Part shown: positions 8,590 through 18,128 of the stretch, one piece after another | How the letters are laid out: each line of letters opens with the position of its first letter | Numbering within the stretch: the first letter of the stretch is position 1 | Source of the DNA: Gluconobacter cerinus | GTDB taxonomy: Bacteria; Pseudomonadota; Alphaproteobacteria; Acetobacterales; Acetobacteraceae | DNA: 64,000 bases | Reading direction: 5' to 3' | NCBI RefSeq assembly: GCF_002723935.1 | Contig: NZ_BEWM01000004.1 | Span: 310,001-374,000 of the forward strand | Notes under the pieces: model-generated | Database searches by the model: none | Told to the model about the DNA's origin: nothing | Seen by the model: only the letters and a program-made list of their open reading frames with translations | Position numbers and translations under genes: made by a program

Positions 8590-9234
8590 ATGAAACGGCG
8601 TCCGACCCGCAAGAAAATTCCTGCCAAGAGAGCTGCCGCCCCTTTGCGGCAGGACAGAAAAGCTCTTGTCCTGATGGTCAGCATTACATTCGCGTTGCTC
8701 GTGGGCGCTGCAGCATTCAGGACCTTCCTGACCTCACATCATACGACAGCAGTTGGCGGCCCTTATGCATTGTTTGATGGGCAAGGGCGGCGCATTAGTC
8801 AGTTAGATTTTGCAGGGCGTTATACCCTGATTTATTTTGGCTACACGCATTGTGTAGATGTCTGCCCTTTGACGCTTGAAACAGTTTCATCAGCTTTCGA
8901 TGAACTCAGCGTGCAGGGTGAATCTGTAACTCCCATTTTCATCTCCGTTGATCCGACACGCGATACCCCGAAAGTCGTTGAGGATTACGTAGAGAATTTT
9001 TCCCCCAGGATTATCGGGCTGACAGGCACGGCTGACCAGCTTCAGCCTGTTATGGAAGCCTTTCACGTAAAGATGCAGCATCATTCTGGCATGGGGCCTA
9101 AATACCTTATTGACCACAGCTCGTTGCTCTACCTGATGGATGGTCGGAACCATCTGGTCGGAATGATACCGGTTGATTCCAGCGCACATCAGATAGCGAG
9201 AGATTTAAAGCGTCTATTGCCTGCTCACTCGTGA
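8590..9234 (+). CDS. SCO1/SenC/PrrC-family copper chaperone
   Basis: This 214-residue protein has a basic N-terminus, one membrane anchor (about residues 25-47) and a periplasmic thioredoxin-like domain. The copper motif CVDVC (Cys88, Cys92) and the distal ligand His176 in IDHSS are all present, as are the YFGYTHC and SVDPTRDTP segments, so metal binding should be intact. SCO proteins deliver copper to the CuA centre of cytochrome oxidase or act as thiol reductases. The 3' end overlaps the convergent PepSY gene by 21 bases. Its location next to a TonB receptor, a PepSY protein with a Met/His-rich segment and a DUF2946-like protein suggests a copper-related cluster. Acetic acid bacteria often lack CuA oxidases, so the partner is uncertain. 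Confidence 0.92.
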   Translation: MKRRPTRKKIPAKRAAAPLRQDRKALVLMVSITFALLVGAAAFRTFLTSHHTTAVGGPYALFDGQGRRISQLDFAGRYTLIYFGYTHCVDVCPLTLETVSSAFDELSVQGESVTPIFISVDPTRDTPKVVEDYVENFSPRIIGLTGTADQLQPVMEAFHVKMQHHSGMGPKYLIDHSSLLYLMDGRNHLVGMIPVDSSAHQIARDLKRLLPAHS

Positions 9235-10569
9235 TGCTTTCAAACGCGAGAGCTTTCCAGCCACTGCTATGCAGATCAGAGATATGCCCAACTCGGGTAA
9301 CAGAATGCCAAGGATGCAGAGTACCCCGATTGCAATCAGACCCATTTTGGACGATGGAAGAACGGGCGGCGCTCCAAATTTCTCCTCGGGCCGACGTTTG
9401 AGCCACAGGACCGTTGCGGCACAACTCATCAGCAGGAGGCCGAGGGCGACCAGAAGGTTGAGTAACTGGTTTGCCCAACCGAACAGATGCCCCTCATGCG
9501 CTGCAACGCCATATCCTATGACACGGTCAATGGCTGCCTTGTGAGAGAACGGTTCTTTCACAATAATATGCCCGTCTCCCATCACTTTCACACTTTCTCT
9601 GAGAGGCCGGTTTTGGGCGTCCGATCTAATGGTCCAGACATCATCAGAGTTAGCCGGGGGCGTGATAAGAACAGGAGCAGCAAGGGACAGCTTTTCTGCT
9701 GTTCGGGTCACATTATTCAGGCCATCCAAGTTCACCTGTGACGGCATATCCTCTGACATGTCCATTCCGGGCATATCTTCATGATGTGAGACCATTGGGT
9801 GACCGGCTATCGTCTCTTGGGCTGGCACCGCTCCAATTTCCCAGTCTTTCACTGATGTGATGTGGCCGACAGTATTCTCGACAGAAAGAAGGGCATGTCC
9901 CCAGACATAAGACCAGGGAAGACCCGATACCAGAAACAGTGTCAGCACAATGGAAACCCAGACGCCCGTCACAGCATGAAGATCCCTCCAGCGTGCCCGC
10001 CCAGTCTGGGTAAGGCGGGGATATAGCACACCAGCTAGGCCACGTTGATTTCTCGGCCACCATAACCAGAGGCCCGATACCACAAGCACGATCGTCCATG
10101 ACGCAACCATCTCCATGATAACTGAGCCCAGATTGCCCAGTAAAAGCTGCCCATGGAGTTTAAAAACCAATCGCTCAAATCGATCCTCTTCGAGCACGGT
10201 TTTCAGGACGGCATGGTGGTTCTGTTCCACATAAACTCGCACGGCCTCACCATTGGCACCATTGACCAGAACGCGGGCAGCACTGTGTGGGGATGTAGGA
10301 AGTTCATATGCGAGAAAACTGCCACCGGGCACAGCTTTCAGAGCAGAATTGACGTCCTCCTGAGGCGACGAGGATATTGCTGCTGGAAGGTGATCGTATT
10401 TCCAGTCAATCCATCCCTCAATTTGTGGTTTGAACAGGTAAACGCTTCCTGTGAGACACAAAAGAGCGACAAAGGGCAGACAAAACAGTCCCGCAAAGAA
10501 ATGCCATCGCCATACTGTAAGGCGGTCTGGCCCAAGGGAAGCCAGATAATGTTTTATATTCGTGCGCAT
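9214..10569 (-). CDS. PepSY-associated transmembrane protein
   Basis: The 451-residue protein belongs to the PepSY_TM family found beside TonB receptors and proposed to act in periplasmic metal reduction. It has an N-terminal TM (about residues 22-46), a periplasmic PepSY region, a central membrane pair including VASWTIVLVVSGLWLWW, a second periplasmic region and C-terminal helices. The second periplasmic region contains a run rich in Met, His and acidic residues (HHEDMPGMDMSEDM), typical of copper-binding proteins. ATG at 10569 overlaps the receptor stop (TGATG), so the two genes are coupled; a GTG one codon upstream is the alternative start. The 3' end overlaps the SCO gene tail to tail. 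Metal preference is inferred. Confidence 0.88.
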   Translation of the reverse strand: MRTNIKHYLASLGPDRLTVWRWHFFAGLFCLPFVALLCLTGSVYLFKPQIEGWIDWKYDHLPAAISSSPQEDVNSALKAVPGGSFLAYELPTSPHSAARVLVNGANGEAVRVYVEQNHHAVLKTVLEEDRFERLVFKLHGQLLLGNLGSVIMEMVASWTIVLVVSGLWLWWPRNQRGLAGVLYPRLTQTGRARWRDLHAVTGVWVSIVLTLFLVSGLPWSYVWGHALLSVENTVGHITSVKDWEIGAVPAQETIAGHPMVSHHEDMPGMDMSEDMPSQVNLDGLNNVTRTAEKLSLAAPVLITPPANSDDVWTIRSDAQNRPLRESVKVMGDGHIIVKEPFSHKAAIDRVIGYGVAAHEGHLFGWANQLLNLLVALGLLLMSCAATVLWLKRRPEEKFGAPPVLPSSKMGLIAIGVLCILGILLPELGISLICIAVAGKLSRLKASRVSRQ

Positions 10570-12908
10570 CACAGTTTTATCCGTACGCCGCCGAAATATG
10601 CCCGGGGGGAGCCCGCATAAATCGATCCAGTGCTATTCATCAGTGTGGCTGCCGTCGCTTCTTGCCCGTTTGCTTGTAACTGATCGCTGATATTTGTAGC
10701 ACCTGACACATAGGTCTGGTTCGTGACGTTCTGTACTTCGAAATACCAGTGCAGGCGATGCGCCCATCCCATCCGCGCGGGGGGATCGTAATGCATCTCC
10801 AGATTTAGAAGGGCATATCCAGGCGCTTTCAGGCGGTTGGCATTGTCTAGCCAATAGGCATCACGCCAGGTGACTTCTGCATATCCCCCAACGCCTTCTA
10901 AAGGGCCAGAAGGCTGATCGTAAAGAAAACGGGCGTTTAGGAAGTTAGGAATGACGCCCGGGATGTATTTTCCACTCCGGCTGAAACGCTTTGAGGCAGT
11001 GCTATTGGAAAGAACTTCCGTGTAGTTTGTGTAGACCTGATTATCATAGGTATAGCTGAGCGAGATCCGTCCACCCGGCAGGGTATGGGGAAGAGGCGCC
11101 CAGTCAGCCCCCAAAACAATGCCGCGATGCTGTGAGGCAGGAGCGTTGAATGTGTAGGCCCCAACGGCGTTGACGCCTGCAGACTGATTGACGAGTTCAT
11201 TGTTATAAAACTCGTAAAATCCCGTGACCTGAAGATGTGTTGTGGCCGTAGGGCGCCAGTCCGCGCCGAGGTCAACTCCGACACTCGTCTGGCTCTTCAG
11301 TTGCGTATTATTTCCATATTGCCCTTGGGGCGTGATAAAGAAATTGGAAGATGACGGTGTGCCATAAGCCGTGCCAACGCGTGTATGGAAAGTCCAGTGT
11401 TCGCTCGGATCATAAATCAGAGCACCTTCAGGCGCGAGATTGAAGTAGAACCGGTTGGCGGTGACGTATTGGCTGTTCATGCCAGATGCTGAATATCCGT
11501 ATAACGTCTCAGTGGCACCGATATCTGAGTATGTACCTCCTAGTCCAACAACAGCATGCCAACCGGGCGCAAAGTGCCAGTCTTCCTGGAAACGTGCGCC
11601 GATATTTGACTGATGTCCGTAGGAAGCAGAACTCATGGCACCTCGCGTGGCACCGCCTAACGGCATGATGTTGTACGTCTGATATCCATAGTCGAGATAA
11701 TCAAAACTCAGTCCGCCGAATGTATCGAGGGATGTTGCCCCGATCCGGGCGTGATTGGTGACGTCGCTGCTGACGTTATAGGAGTTGTAGGGGCCAACGA
11801 AAGACGTTGGTGAAGTGGGTTGGTCTACGTGGCGCTGATCGTATGTGAACTGGTTGCGCCAGGTCGTCTGCTTGTTAAAATCATGCTCCCAACGGAGGCC
11901 TGTAACGGTACGGCGATCAAAGCGACCCAGACCAGCAGCCTCGGGACTCATGGCAACTTTACTGCCATACCGGCCATTCACCAGCAGGTTGACGGAAGCG
12001 CACCCAGCGCGGGAATTGGATGTATTGTAACACCCATTCTGATAAGGATTTGCGCTATACTGGTTCAAAGACAGGCGAACAGGTAGGGACGCGTCTGTCA
12101 CGTTGTTGACGAACTTCAGGATGAGACGGTCTGAAGACGTCAGATTGACCCGAAGTCGGACGTTTTCTGTTGACGTATTGTAGCGACTGTTAGCGATGAA
12201 CCCATTTCCACGGACATCGCTCGCGAATACCATAAGGTCATAACGCTGGTTACCAAGTCCGAGCGTTGCGTAGTTGTTAAACATACCGAAGCTGCCGAAA
12301 TCCGATCCTAATTCCAGCCCGTGCATGTCCGTGCCCTTGCGGGTTCGGAAATTGATTGCACCATTGATCGCATAATTTCCGTAAAGGGTAGACGCTGGCC
12401 CTTCAAACACGTCCACCCCCTGATAAGCATGAGGGTCAATCAGATCGGCTCTTGCTGTGCCGTCTGGTTGCGTCATGGGAAAGCCGTCTTCCAGCACCTG
12501 CAGGTTTTTTAGCCCATAGGATTGTCGATCTCCCGACCCGCGGACAGAAACGACTGTATCACGCGGGCCATTGCCTTGGGTGAAACTGACGCCTGGAATG
12601 GTAACCACCATGTCTGCGACGCTTTGTCCCACCTGATTACCAAAGTTGCTGCGGTCTGAACTGTAAGTCGTCTGCCCGGCCGGATGGCTCGTCGCCGGCG
12701 CATGATTGGTTGCCGTGACGGTAATAACTTCTGGTTTGGTAAGAGGTGAGGATTGTTTGGGGGGAGAGTGAGGTTTGCGGCGATTGTCTTTGAGAGACGT
12801 ACCTCTCTCATGCCGGAAGGGGGCAGATATGGCAGGAGAGAAGCAGAGGACGGCGCAGGTCATCACGCCTGCAAGCAGGTGAGAAGAGCGATACATAGAG
12901 TGAGGCAT
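10569..12908 (-). CDS. TonB-dependent receptor linked to PepSY protein
   Basis: The 779-residue outer-membrane receptor has a signal peptide of about 29 residues (cleavage near PAISA), a TonB box PEVITVTA at residues 59-66, a plug domain with VSVRGSGDR and GPASTLYGN, and a barrel ending in VRIKL. It resembles siderophore/metal receptors of the FecA/YncD class more than the sugar-type receptors elsewhere in the window. It is co-transcribed with the PepSY protein downstream and probably with the DUF2946-like gene upstream (71-base gap). With SCO next door, a copper or ferric-chelate ligand is plausible; the sequence alone does not decide it. Confidence 0.92.
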   Translation of the reverse strand: MPHSMYRSSHLLAGVMTCAVLCFSPAISAPFRHERGTSLKDNRRKPHSPPKQSSPLTKPEVITVTATNHAPATSHPAGQTTYSSDRSNFGNQVGQSVADMVVTIPGVSFTQGNGPRDTVVSVRGSGDRQSYGLKNLQVLEDGFPMTQPDGTARADLIDPHAYQGVDVFEGPASTLYGNYAINGAINFRTRKGTDMHGLELGSDFGSFGMFNNYATLGLGNQRYDLMVFASDVRGNGFIANSRYNTSTENVRLRVNLTSSDRLILKFVNNVTDASLPVRLSLNQYSANPYQNGCYNTSNSRAGCASVNLLVNGRYGSKVAMSPEAAGLGRFDRRTVTGLRWEHDFNKQTTWRNQFTYDQRHVDQPTSPTSFVGPYNSYNVSSDVTNHARIGATSLDTFGGLSFDYLDYGYQTYNIMPLGGATRGAMSSASYGHQSNIGARFQEDWHFAPGWHAVVGLGGTYSDIGATETLYGYSASGMNSQYVTANRFYFNLAPEGALIYDPSEHWTFHTRVGTAYGTPSSSNFFITPQGQYGNNTQLKSQTSVGVDLGADWRPTATTHLQVTGFYEFYNNELVNQSAGVNAVGAYTFNAPASQHRGIVLGADWAPLPHTLPGGRISLSYTYDNQVYTNYTEVLSNSTASKRFSRSGKYIPGVIPNFLNARFLYDQPSGPLEGVGGYAEVTWRDAYWLDNANRLKAPGYALLNLEMHYDPPARMGWAHRLHWYFEVQNVTNQTYVSGATNISDQLQANGQEATAATLMNSTGSIYAGSPRAYFGGVRIKL

Positions 12909-12979
12909 TGGTCTGAACCTGGATAGACAGCACGAAAACCCGCGTGCGTTTTGCAGGCGAGTGGCTTTTGCAGTTCAGA

Positions 12980-13363
12980 TCAGACGGGAGGGCCCTGGGG
13001 GCATTGAGAGGTGCGTTCGGGAGCAGGTGGCCCGCGAATTGGCGCAAACATCCAGACGCGGTGAACGAATGCCATGCTCAACGCTATGAGCGTGCAGAAA
13101 GCGATTGTTAGCTGGAAAAGATCCAGAGCATCAGACAGCAGGAACGCATCGTCCTGTTGATTGTTCTGATGATGTGTGTCTGGATCGGACGAGGCATCCT
13201 GCGGCGCACAGAAAATGCTTAATTTTTTGAGTTCGTTTAAGGAATCGTCAACGACTGACGACGTTGTAACAAGGCTACCAAACGTTAGGCGTGCCAATAA
13301 GGCAAGCAGCACCAAGGGCCAAAAGCCCAATAGATATGCTGAGTTCCTGATCCGGCGATCCAT
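12980..13363 (-). CDS. Small DUF2946-like membrane protein
   Basis: A 127-residue protein starting at MDRRIRNSAY has one N-terminal hydrophobic helix (about residues 10-30), a hydrophilic middle with a single Cys and a DPDTHHQNNQ stretch, a second helix near residues 84-104 and a Pro-rich tail (IRGPPAP). This layout matches DUF2946 proteins, which sit beside TonB receptors in metal operons, although the usual paired cysteines are not seen. The frame could extend upstream to 13552, but that part overlaps the flippase gene and looks non-genuine. It is probably the first gene of the DUF2946-receptor-PepSY set. The family assignment is tentative. Confidence 0.5.
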   Translation of the reverse strand: MDRRIRNSAYLLGFWPLVLLALLARLTFGSLVTTSSVVDDSLNELKKLSIFCAPQDASSDPDTHHQNNQQDDAFLLSDALDLFQLTIAFCTLIALSMAFVHRVWMFAPIRGPPAPERTSQCPQGPPV

Positions 13364-13421
13364 ACCGGATGTGCTACTCTCTCTTTCCGGCTCTGACCAG
13401 ATGGCTGAGTAAGATTTCCGT

Positions 13422-14750
13422 TCAAGGCCTGTTGGTGAGCGTATCAGAGAGTTTCTGAGCCTTTGCCAGCGCCTTTCTGGTTGTAATGGCAGAAAGCCCA
13501 AGGCCAAGAATTGCTGAAGCCACCATGCCCAAGGCGGCGCCCATAGTGCCAAGATATGGCATCAGAATAGCAAGCGTTGCGAACAAAACCCCTGTTCGGG
13601 CAATGCGAACCTGAAGTGCCCGGCCTGCGTGGCCAGTCGCAATAAGGGCGGGTTCAAAGCTTACGCCTATAAGGTCCAGCGAGGCGGCAATGCCAAGGGT
13701 CACGAGTAGAGGGAACGCCGTTAAATAAGCATGTCCGGCCACTAACTGCAGAACCGGACGCCCGCCGGCCGCTAGAGCTACTGCTATAACCACCGTTACG
13801 ACGATTGCGAGACCCGTCGAACGGCGAAGTAATAGTCTTATATTATCAGCTTCCTGACTGGCATGAGCACGGGCAAGCTCTGGCAATACCGCTCGGGAGA
13901 ACATTTCTGATACGCGGACAAGTGCCTGGCTGAGCTGATAAGCCAAGCGGTAATGGCCTGCGTCAGTGGCACCTGTAAAAATACCAACAAGCAGTAATAC
14001 GATATTATTGCAGCCTGTCCCGATGATTGAATTCAGATTTGTAAGCCAGGTGAAACGCCAAATCCCCGGGTTCTCTCGCGGGGCTTGCCACCCTTGCCGG
14101 AGATCACTCATGCGAAGAGATCGTGGCATGGTCCACAGGACGCACACCCAGTAAGCAATCGCTGTAATAATATCGGCGATAGCCCAAGCGATAAGAAAGC
14201 CTGTGACTGTTGGATTCCACAAGGTTGCGGCAATCGCACCAATAAACCGTGCGATCGGGGTAACAGCATCAGCCATGGCTCCTACACCGAAACGGTCGTG
14301 CAGCCGCAACAGACCAACAGCGGTGGACCGGACTGACAGTAGGATAACAAAGCAGAACGCAAGTGCGGCATTGGACAGGGCGTTGGACCAACCAAGCAGT
14401 GGGCCCAGAAGAGTAACCCCGCCCCATGAAATGAGGCATCCGGCTATGCCCCCAGACACATCAAGGCCGATACAGAACCCTGTAAGGCGCGAAAGGGCGC
14501 TTTCATCCTGTGCCGTTACATGACGCACACCATACCGGATAATAATTTGCCACGTCTGAAAACTGACGAACGCAGCGATGGCCTGGGCTGTGCTGAACAC
14601 GAGGGTGAACTGGCCAAAACCTTCGCTCTTCAGCGTTCGAACGGCCAGTCCTAGATAAATCAGACTCAGAACTGCGCCAACGCCTTTGCCTGCCAGGAGC
14701 CATGCAAGATTTGACAGCGTACGTTTCAGTAATCCGTTTTCTCGTGACAT
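13422..14750 (-). CDS. Wzx-like lipopolysaccharide/polysaccharide flippase
   Basis: The 442-residue protein has about twelve to fourteen hydrophobic helices and the N-terminal pattern LSNLAWLLAGKGVGAVLSLIYLGLAVRTL-like of the polysaccharide transporter (MOP/PST) family. Such proteins flip undecaprenyl-linked oligosaccharide units across the inner membrane. ATG at 14750 is preferred; a TTG three codons upstream is possible. It is divergent from a GT-B glycosyltransferase gene with 51 bases between the starts, so the pair may serve one surface polysaccharide. No other capsule genes are in the window. The substrate is unknown. Confidence 0.85.
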   Translation of the reverse strand: MSRENGLLKRTLSNLAWLLAGKGVGAVLSLIYLGLAVRTLKSEGFGQFTLVFSTAQAIAAFVSFQTWQIIIRYGVRHVTAQDESALSRLTGFCIGLDVSGGIAGCLISWGGVTLLGPLLGWSNALSNAALAFCFVILLSVRSTAVGLLRLHDRFGVGAMADAVTPIARFIGAIAATLWNPTVTGFLIAWAIADIITAIAYWVCVLWTMPRSLRMSDLRQGWQAPRENPGIWRFTWLTNLNSIIGTGCNNIVLLLVGIFTGATDAGHYRLAYQLSQALVRVSEMFSRAVLPELARAHASQEADNIRLLLRRSTGLAIVVTVVIAVALAAGGRPVLQLVAGHAYLTAFPLLVTLGIAASLDLIGVSFEPALIATGHAGRALQVRIARTGVLFATLAILMPYLGTMGAALGMVASAILGLGLSAITTRKALAKAQKLSDTLTNRP

Positions 14751-14801
14751 GGTATTCAATGGTGCTTGCTTACCAAATGAGAGAAAACTATATATTTAGA
14801 C

Positions 14802-15914
14802 ATGAAGAACGTTGCATTTCTGTACATTGCTGAATCTTATCAGTGTTATCACGCTGCGGCAATTGCGCTGGAATTAGCTCAATCTGACAAAGTCAATATT
14901 ACAAACTTTTACAACGATCCGGAAACGCCTTATCACCTAGAAAGAGTTCGTTACGCTGCTGGAGCTCCTGAAATGGAGTATCGGCCACTTCGTCGATCGT
15001 TGCCGACTGCAGCGATGCAGTCCATCCGCATCCTAGGAATGTTCAAGGATATGGTGCTGCGCGATAATGCTGCAGAGCTGGATCGATACGATGCCATTGT
15101 AACGGTTGAGGATACTGTCGCTTCCGCGAGGCGACTTGGCATTTCGTCTCCTCAATTGATCTATATTCCACATGGCTGCGGTGATCGCGCGCGTGGCTTC
15201 ACCAGCGAAGTCAAAGCATTTGATCATGTTCTTCTCTCGGGCCAAAAATCGGCTCAAAGAATGCTGGATAACGCACTGATCAAGCCTGAAAATCATTCAG
15301 TGATCGGATCAGTCAAGCTTGAGACCTGCAAGCTCTTCCCGGATGTAACACGGTTCTTTTCCATTCAACGCCCAACGGTGCTTTACAATGCTCATAAGGC
15401 GAGGGGGCTGTCGTCCTGGAAACGGTTTATTGAGCCTCTGCTTGAGCAGTTTTCCAAGCAGTCTGATTTTAATTTGATTGTTGCACCGCATACAAAGATG
15501 TTCAGGCGGCGCAGACAATTAGTTCGAGATGGCTGGAACGGGCGAAGCAATTCTCAAATACTGATCGACACCGGATCTGAGCGGTGTGTCGATATGACGT
15601 ACACGTCTGCCGCTGATATTTACGTAGGAGATGTGAGTAGTCAGGTTTACGAATTTTTGGAAACACCTCGGCCGTGTGTTTTCCTGAATGCTCATCAGAT
15701 TGATTGGCGAAACAACCCTGATTTTGCGCACTGGCACTTCGGAGATGTCGTTGATGACCCTAGGGATCTTTTGAATATCATCCGCGCCGCGCCCGAGCGC
15801 CATATACTGTACCGTGACCGACAGAAAGAAATGGCTGACAAGTCGCTCGGCGATCGTTCTCCGGGGGCAGCGCGTCGTGGCGCAAATGTTATCCGAGGGC
15901 TCTTGAACCGCTAA
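14802..15914 (+). CDS. GT-B fold glycosyltransferase, CDP-glycerol phosphotransferase-like
   Basis: The 370-residue soluble protein begins with a Rossmann-like strand (MKNVAFLYIAES) and has a central IYIPHGCGDRARGF segment and a C-terminal DIYVGDVSSQVYEFLETPRPCVFLN segment. The latter matches the D-x-x-S-S motif region of CDP-glycerol:poly(glycerophosphate) glycerophosphotransferases and related GT-B enzymes. I therefore infer transfer of a sugar or polyol-phosphate unit to a surface glycan. It is divergent from the flippase gene and its stop is 9 bases from the convergent ndh stop. Base composition is slightly more AT-rich than in its neighbours, common for surface-polysaccharide genes. Exact donor and acceptor are unknown. 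Confidence 0.68.
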   Translation: MKNVAFLYIAESYQCYHAAAIALELAQSDKVNITNFYNDPETPYHLERVRYAAGAPEMEYRPLRRSLPTAAMQSIRILGMFKDMVLRDNAAELDRYDAIVTVEDTVASARRLGISSPQLIYIPHGCGDRARGFTSEVKAFDHVLLSGQKSAQRMLDNALIKPENHSVIGSVKLETCKLFPDVTRFFSIQRPTVLYNAHKARGLSSWKRFIEPLLEQFSKQSDFNLIVAPHTKMFRRRRQLVRDGWNGRSNSQILIDTGSERCVDMTYTSAADIYVGDVSSQVYEFLETPRPCVFLNAHQIDWRNNPDFAHWHFGDVVDDPRDLLNIIRAAPERHILYRDRQKEMADKSLGDRSPGAARRGANVIRGLLNR

Positions 15915-15923
15915 TGGCGGCGT

Positions 15924-17216
15924 TTAGTCCAGTCGCACAGAAGGTCGTACGAAACCCTCCACCCAATCCGAATAACAAGAGATCAGACCGCGATAGAGGC
16001 CAAAAATTTCGACTTGATGCTTTCTGTAGAGCATCAGGTGTCCAAGCCTAGCTGACAAACCATGAGACACACCGCCACCCCACACGGTGCCTCCGGGGAG
16101 CGCTGCCCAGCCGTTGTATTTCCCCAAGGCGACAATGGCGCCCTTATTATGAAAAATACAGGCTGGAACCTTCTGGCCCTTTTCGATCCAGGCAGGCAGA
16201 TAACGTGCGAGATGCCGAGCCTGCTGTCTGGCAACCTGCGCGGTTGCGGGAAGGGGATCATTCTCGATGAATGAGCAGTCTCCCATGGCAAAAATTCTGT
16301 CATCTGCGATTGAAGACAGGTTTGGATTGACCAGGATCTGCCCAGTTTTATTCAGAGCAAGCCCACCATAAGTTGTCGTAACTTCGGGAGCCTTTACACC
16401 TGCAGCCCAGACCCGAAGTTTTGCCGAGACTTGAGAGCCGTCTTTCAGGATAAATCCTGTTGAGTTTGCTCCCGCAACGCGAGCTGATGTTCGAACCGTT
16501 ACCCCAATCCGTTCCAGTTCCTGTTGGGCGGCTGCGGACACGGATTCCGGAAAGGCCGGAAGAATACGTGGCCCTGACTGGAGGAGAGTTACACGCAGTT
16601 TTGGTGGCGGTTTGCCAAAAGCATGGAGGTTATAGGGCCCGACTATTTCGAGCGCTTTGTGTAATTCTGCGGCGAGTTGGGTGCCCGTTGCGCCGCCGCC
16701 AACAATTGCAATATCCAGTTCCGAATTGTTCGCGAATGATCGCAGAAGCTCCATTCGAAATTTTTCATTGAAAGCATTTGCTTCGACTAGGTTATCAATG
16801 GAAAGACAGTGTTCCTTGACGCCTGGTGTGCCGAAATCATTGGCGCAACTGCCAATAGCGATGACTATGGTGTCATACTTAATGGTTCGGCTTTCCAATA
16901 CCACCGTCCCATCGGAAGCATGAAGAGGGCTGAGGACAACTTCATGCTTTTCTCGATCAAGTGATACAACTTCTCCCGGCCAGAACTCGAAATGATGACC
17001 GCTGGCCTGAGTGATGAAATTGATACGATCGTTTTCGTTTCCCACCGTGCCTGACGCAAAGCAGTGGAGCATTGGCTTCCAAACATGGGAAAAGCTTTTG
17101 TCGATCAGCGTGATGCGGGCTTTTCCCGGTTTTCCCATGGCTTTTCCAAGCCGCGTCGCCAGAGCCAGGCCTGCAACGCCACCACCAACAATCAGAATTT
17201 CAGATTTAGACGCCAT
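15924..17216 (-). CDS. ndh: Type II NADH:quinone oxidoreductase
   Basis: The 430-residue flavoprotein has an FAD-binding GGGVAGLALA near residues 10-19, a second dinucleotide motif IVGGGATGTQLA near 165-176, and the quinone-site AQVARQQ segment near residue 320 typical of NDH-2. It oxidises NADH on the cytoplasmic face of the membrane and passes electrons to ubiquinone without pumping protons. ATG 17216 is chosen because an AGGGGGCGAG ribosome site lies upstream and the Rossmann fold starts here; a longer upstream frame is unlikely. NDH-2 is a main respiratory entry point in acetic acid bacteria. It appears to be a single-gene unit. Confidence 0.92.
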   Translation of the reverse strand: MASKSEILIVGGGVAGLALATRLGKAMGKPGKARITLIDKSFSHVWKPMLHCFASGTVGNENDRINFITQASGHHFEFWPGEVVSLDREKHEVVLSPLHASDGTVVLESRTIKYDTIVIAIGSCANDFGTPGVKEHCLSIDNLVEANAFNEKFRMELLRSFANNSELDIAIVGGGATGTQLAAELHKALEIVGPYNLHAFGKPPPKLRVTLLQSGPRILPAFPESVSAAAQQELERIGVTVRTSARVAGANSTGFILKDGSQVSAKLRVWAAGVKAPEVTTTYGGLALNKTGQILVNPNLSSIADDRIFAMGDCSFIENDPLPATAQVARQQARHLARYLPAWIEKGQKVPACIFHNKGAIVALGKYNGWAALPGGTVWGGGVSHGLSARLGHLMLYRKHQVEIFGLYRGLISCYSDWVEGFVRPSVRLD

Positions 17217-18128
17217 TGATTTTCTCGCCCCCTTTATAGGAGTCAGGCACAAGGAAGTGATACAGAACATTTCCGGGGAGAGTAGAAGCCGGATGAACTG
17301 GCCACGAACGTTGTGCTGGACATTAGAATTTTTTGAAATTCTAGAAAGTAATATTCTGGTGATTTCATATTTATGGCGTGAGGCTTATTGCGGATACACA
17401 ATTATTTACTTTGCTTAAGTCAAAATATAAACCAATTTTTTTGGTAAAATATATGTGAAATTAGAATATATATTTCTATTATTTGCGATTATTTTTGTGC
17501 AAATTCATCGTGGGTGATTGTTTTATCGATAAAAGGCAGCATTCTTTTCCATCTTTGACTGTGCAAAGGGTTGCCTGTCTTTCCTTCCAAAGGAAACATG
17601 TCGCGAGAATGATTTCCCTGATTCAAAAATCATACATCTTCGTTTTTCTACAGGCAGCGCTCTCATGCTGAAGCGAGGAGGATTATCTTTTGAGTGGAGC
17701 AAACGACTAATGAAAAACGATGGATGCATCGTTTTCTAAGTCATCCACGAGCTTCAAAATTGTGGTGTGTGTGTGAACCTAAATAGGGCTTTGAGAGAGG
17801 CTTTATCCGCTCTTGATTAAGTTTTTCGCCTAAACAATCTTGGCATCGTTAATGCAACATGAAAATCTATTGACAGAGATTTAATTCCTATCCCGTAATA
17901 AGAATACAAAAAATCTTTCGGGGGAGTAGTGAAGAGATGACGTCGAATGAGAGACTTTGCTCTGAATTATGGCCGAAGTTTTTCCCTTTTTAAGCCCCCC
18001 CGACTGCATCGATGAGCCTGACGCATTGATGCAGTTATGACGTCTTCGGATCACCGCCCCGAGACCCTGTCTCATGAAGTTTTATGTGAACCGCGAAAAT
18101 CTCTCCTAACTGATCAGGATAACAGTTT
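17217..18128. other. Long AT-rich intergenic region between ndh and hexosaminidase
   Basis: No convincing gene is present in these roughly 900 bases. Short frames at 17483-17671 and 17523-17729 lack ribosome sites and recognisable composition. The first 250 bases upstream of ndh are strongly AT-rich. A TTGACA at 17870-17875 with TAATAA at 17896-17901 has too wide a spacing (20) for a good sigma-70 promoter, but the hexosaminidase promoter should lie in the last 300 bases. I see no mobile-element ends. Confidence 0.5.

Noticed and set aside
13364-13552. Upstream extension of the DUF2946-like frame
   Set aside because: It lies inside the flippase gene, has low-complexity Trp/Arg-rich composition, and the first good start with a membrane helix is 13363.
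17483-17671. 62-residue plus-strand frame in the ndh-hexosaminidase gap
   Set aside because: No ribosome site, no family resemblance, AT-rich region with frames on both strands.
17870-17901. TTGACA / TAATAA promoter upstream of the hexosaminidase gene
   Set aside because: Spacing of 20 bases is too long for a good sigma-70 promoter.
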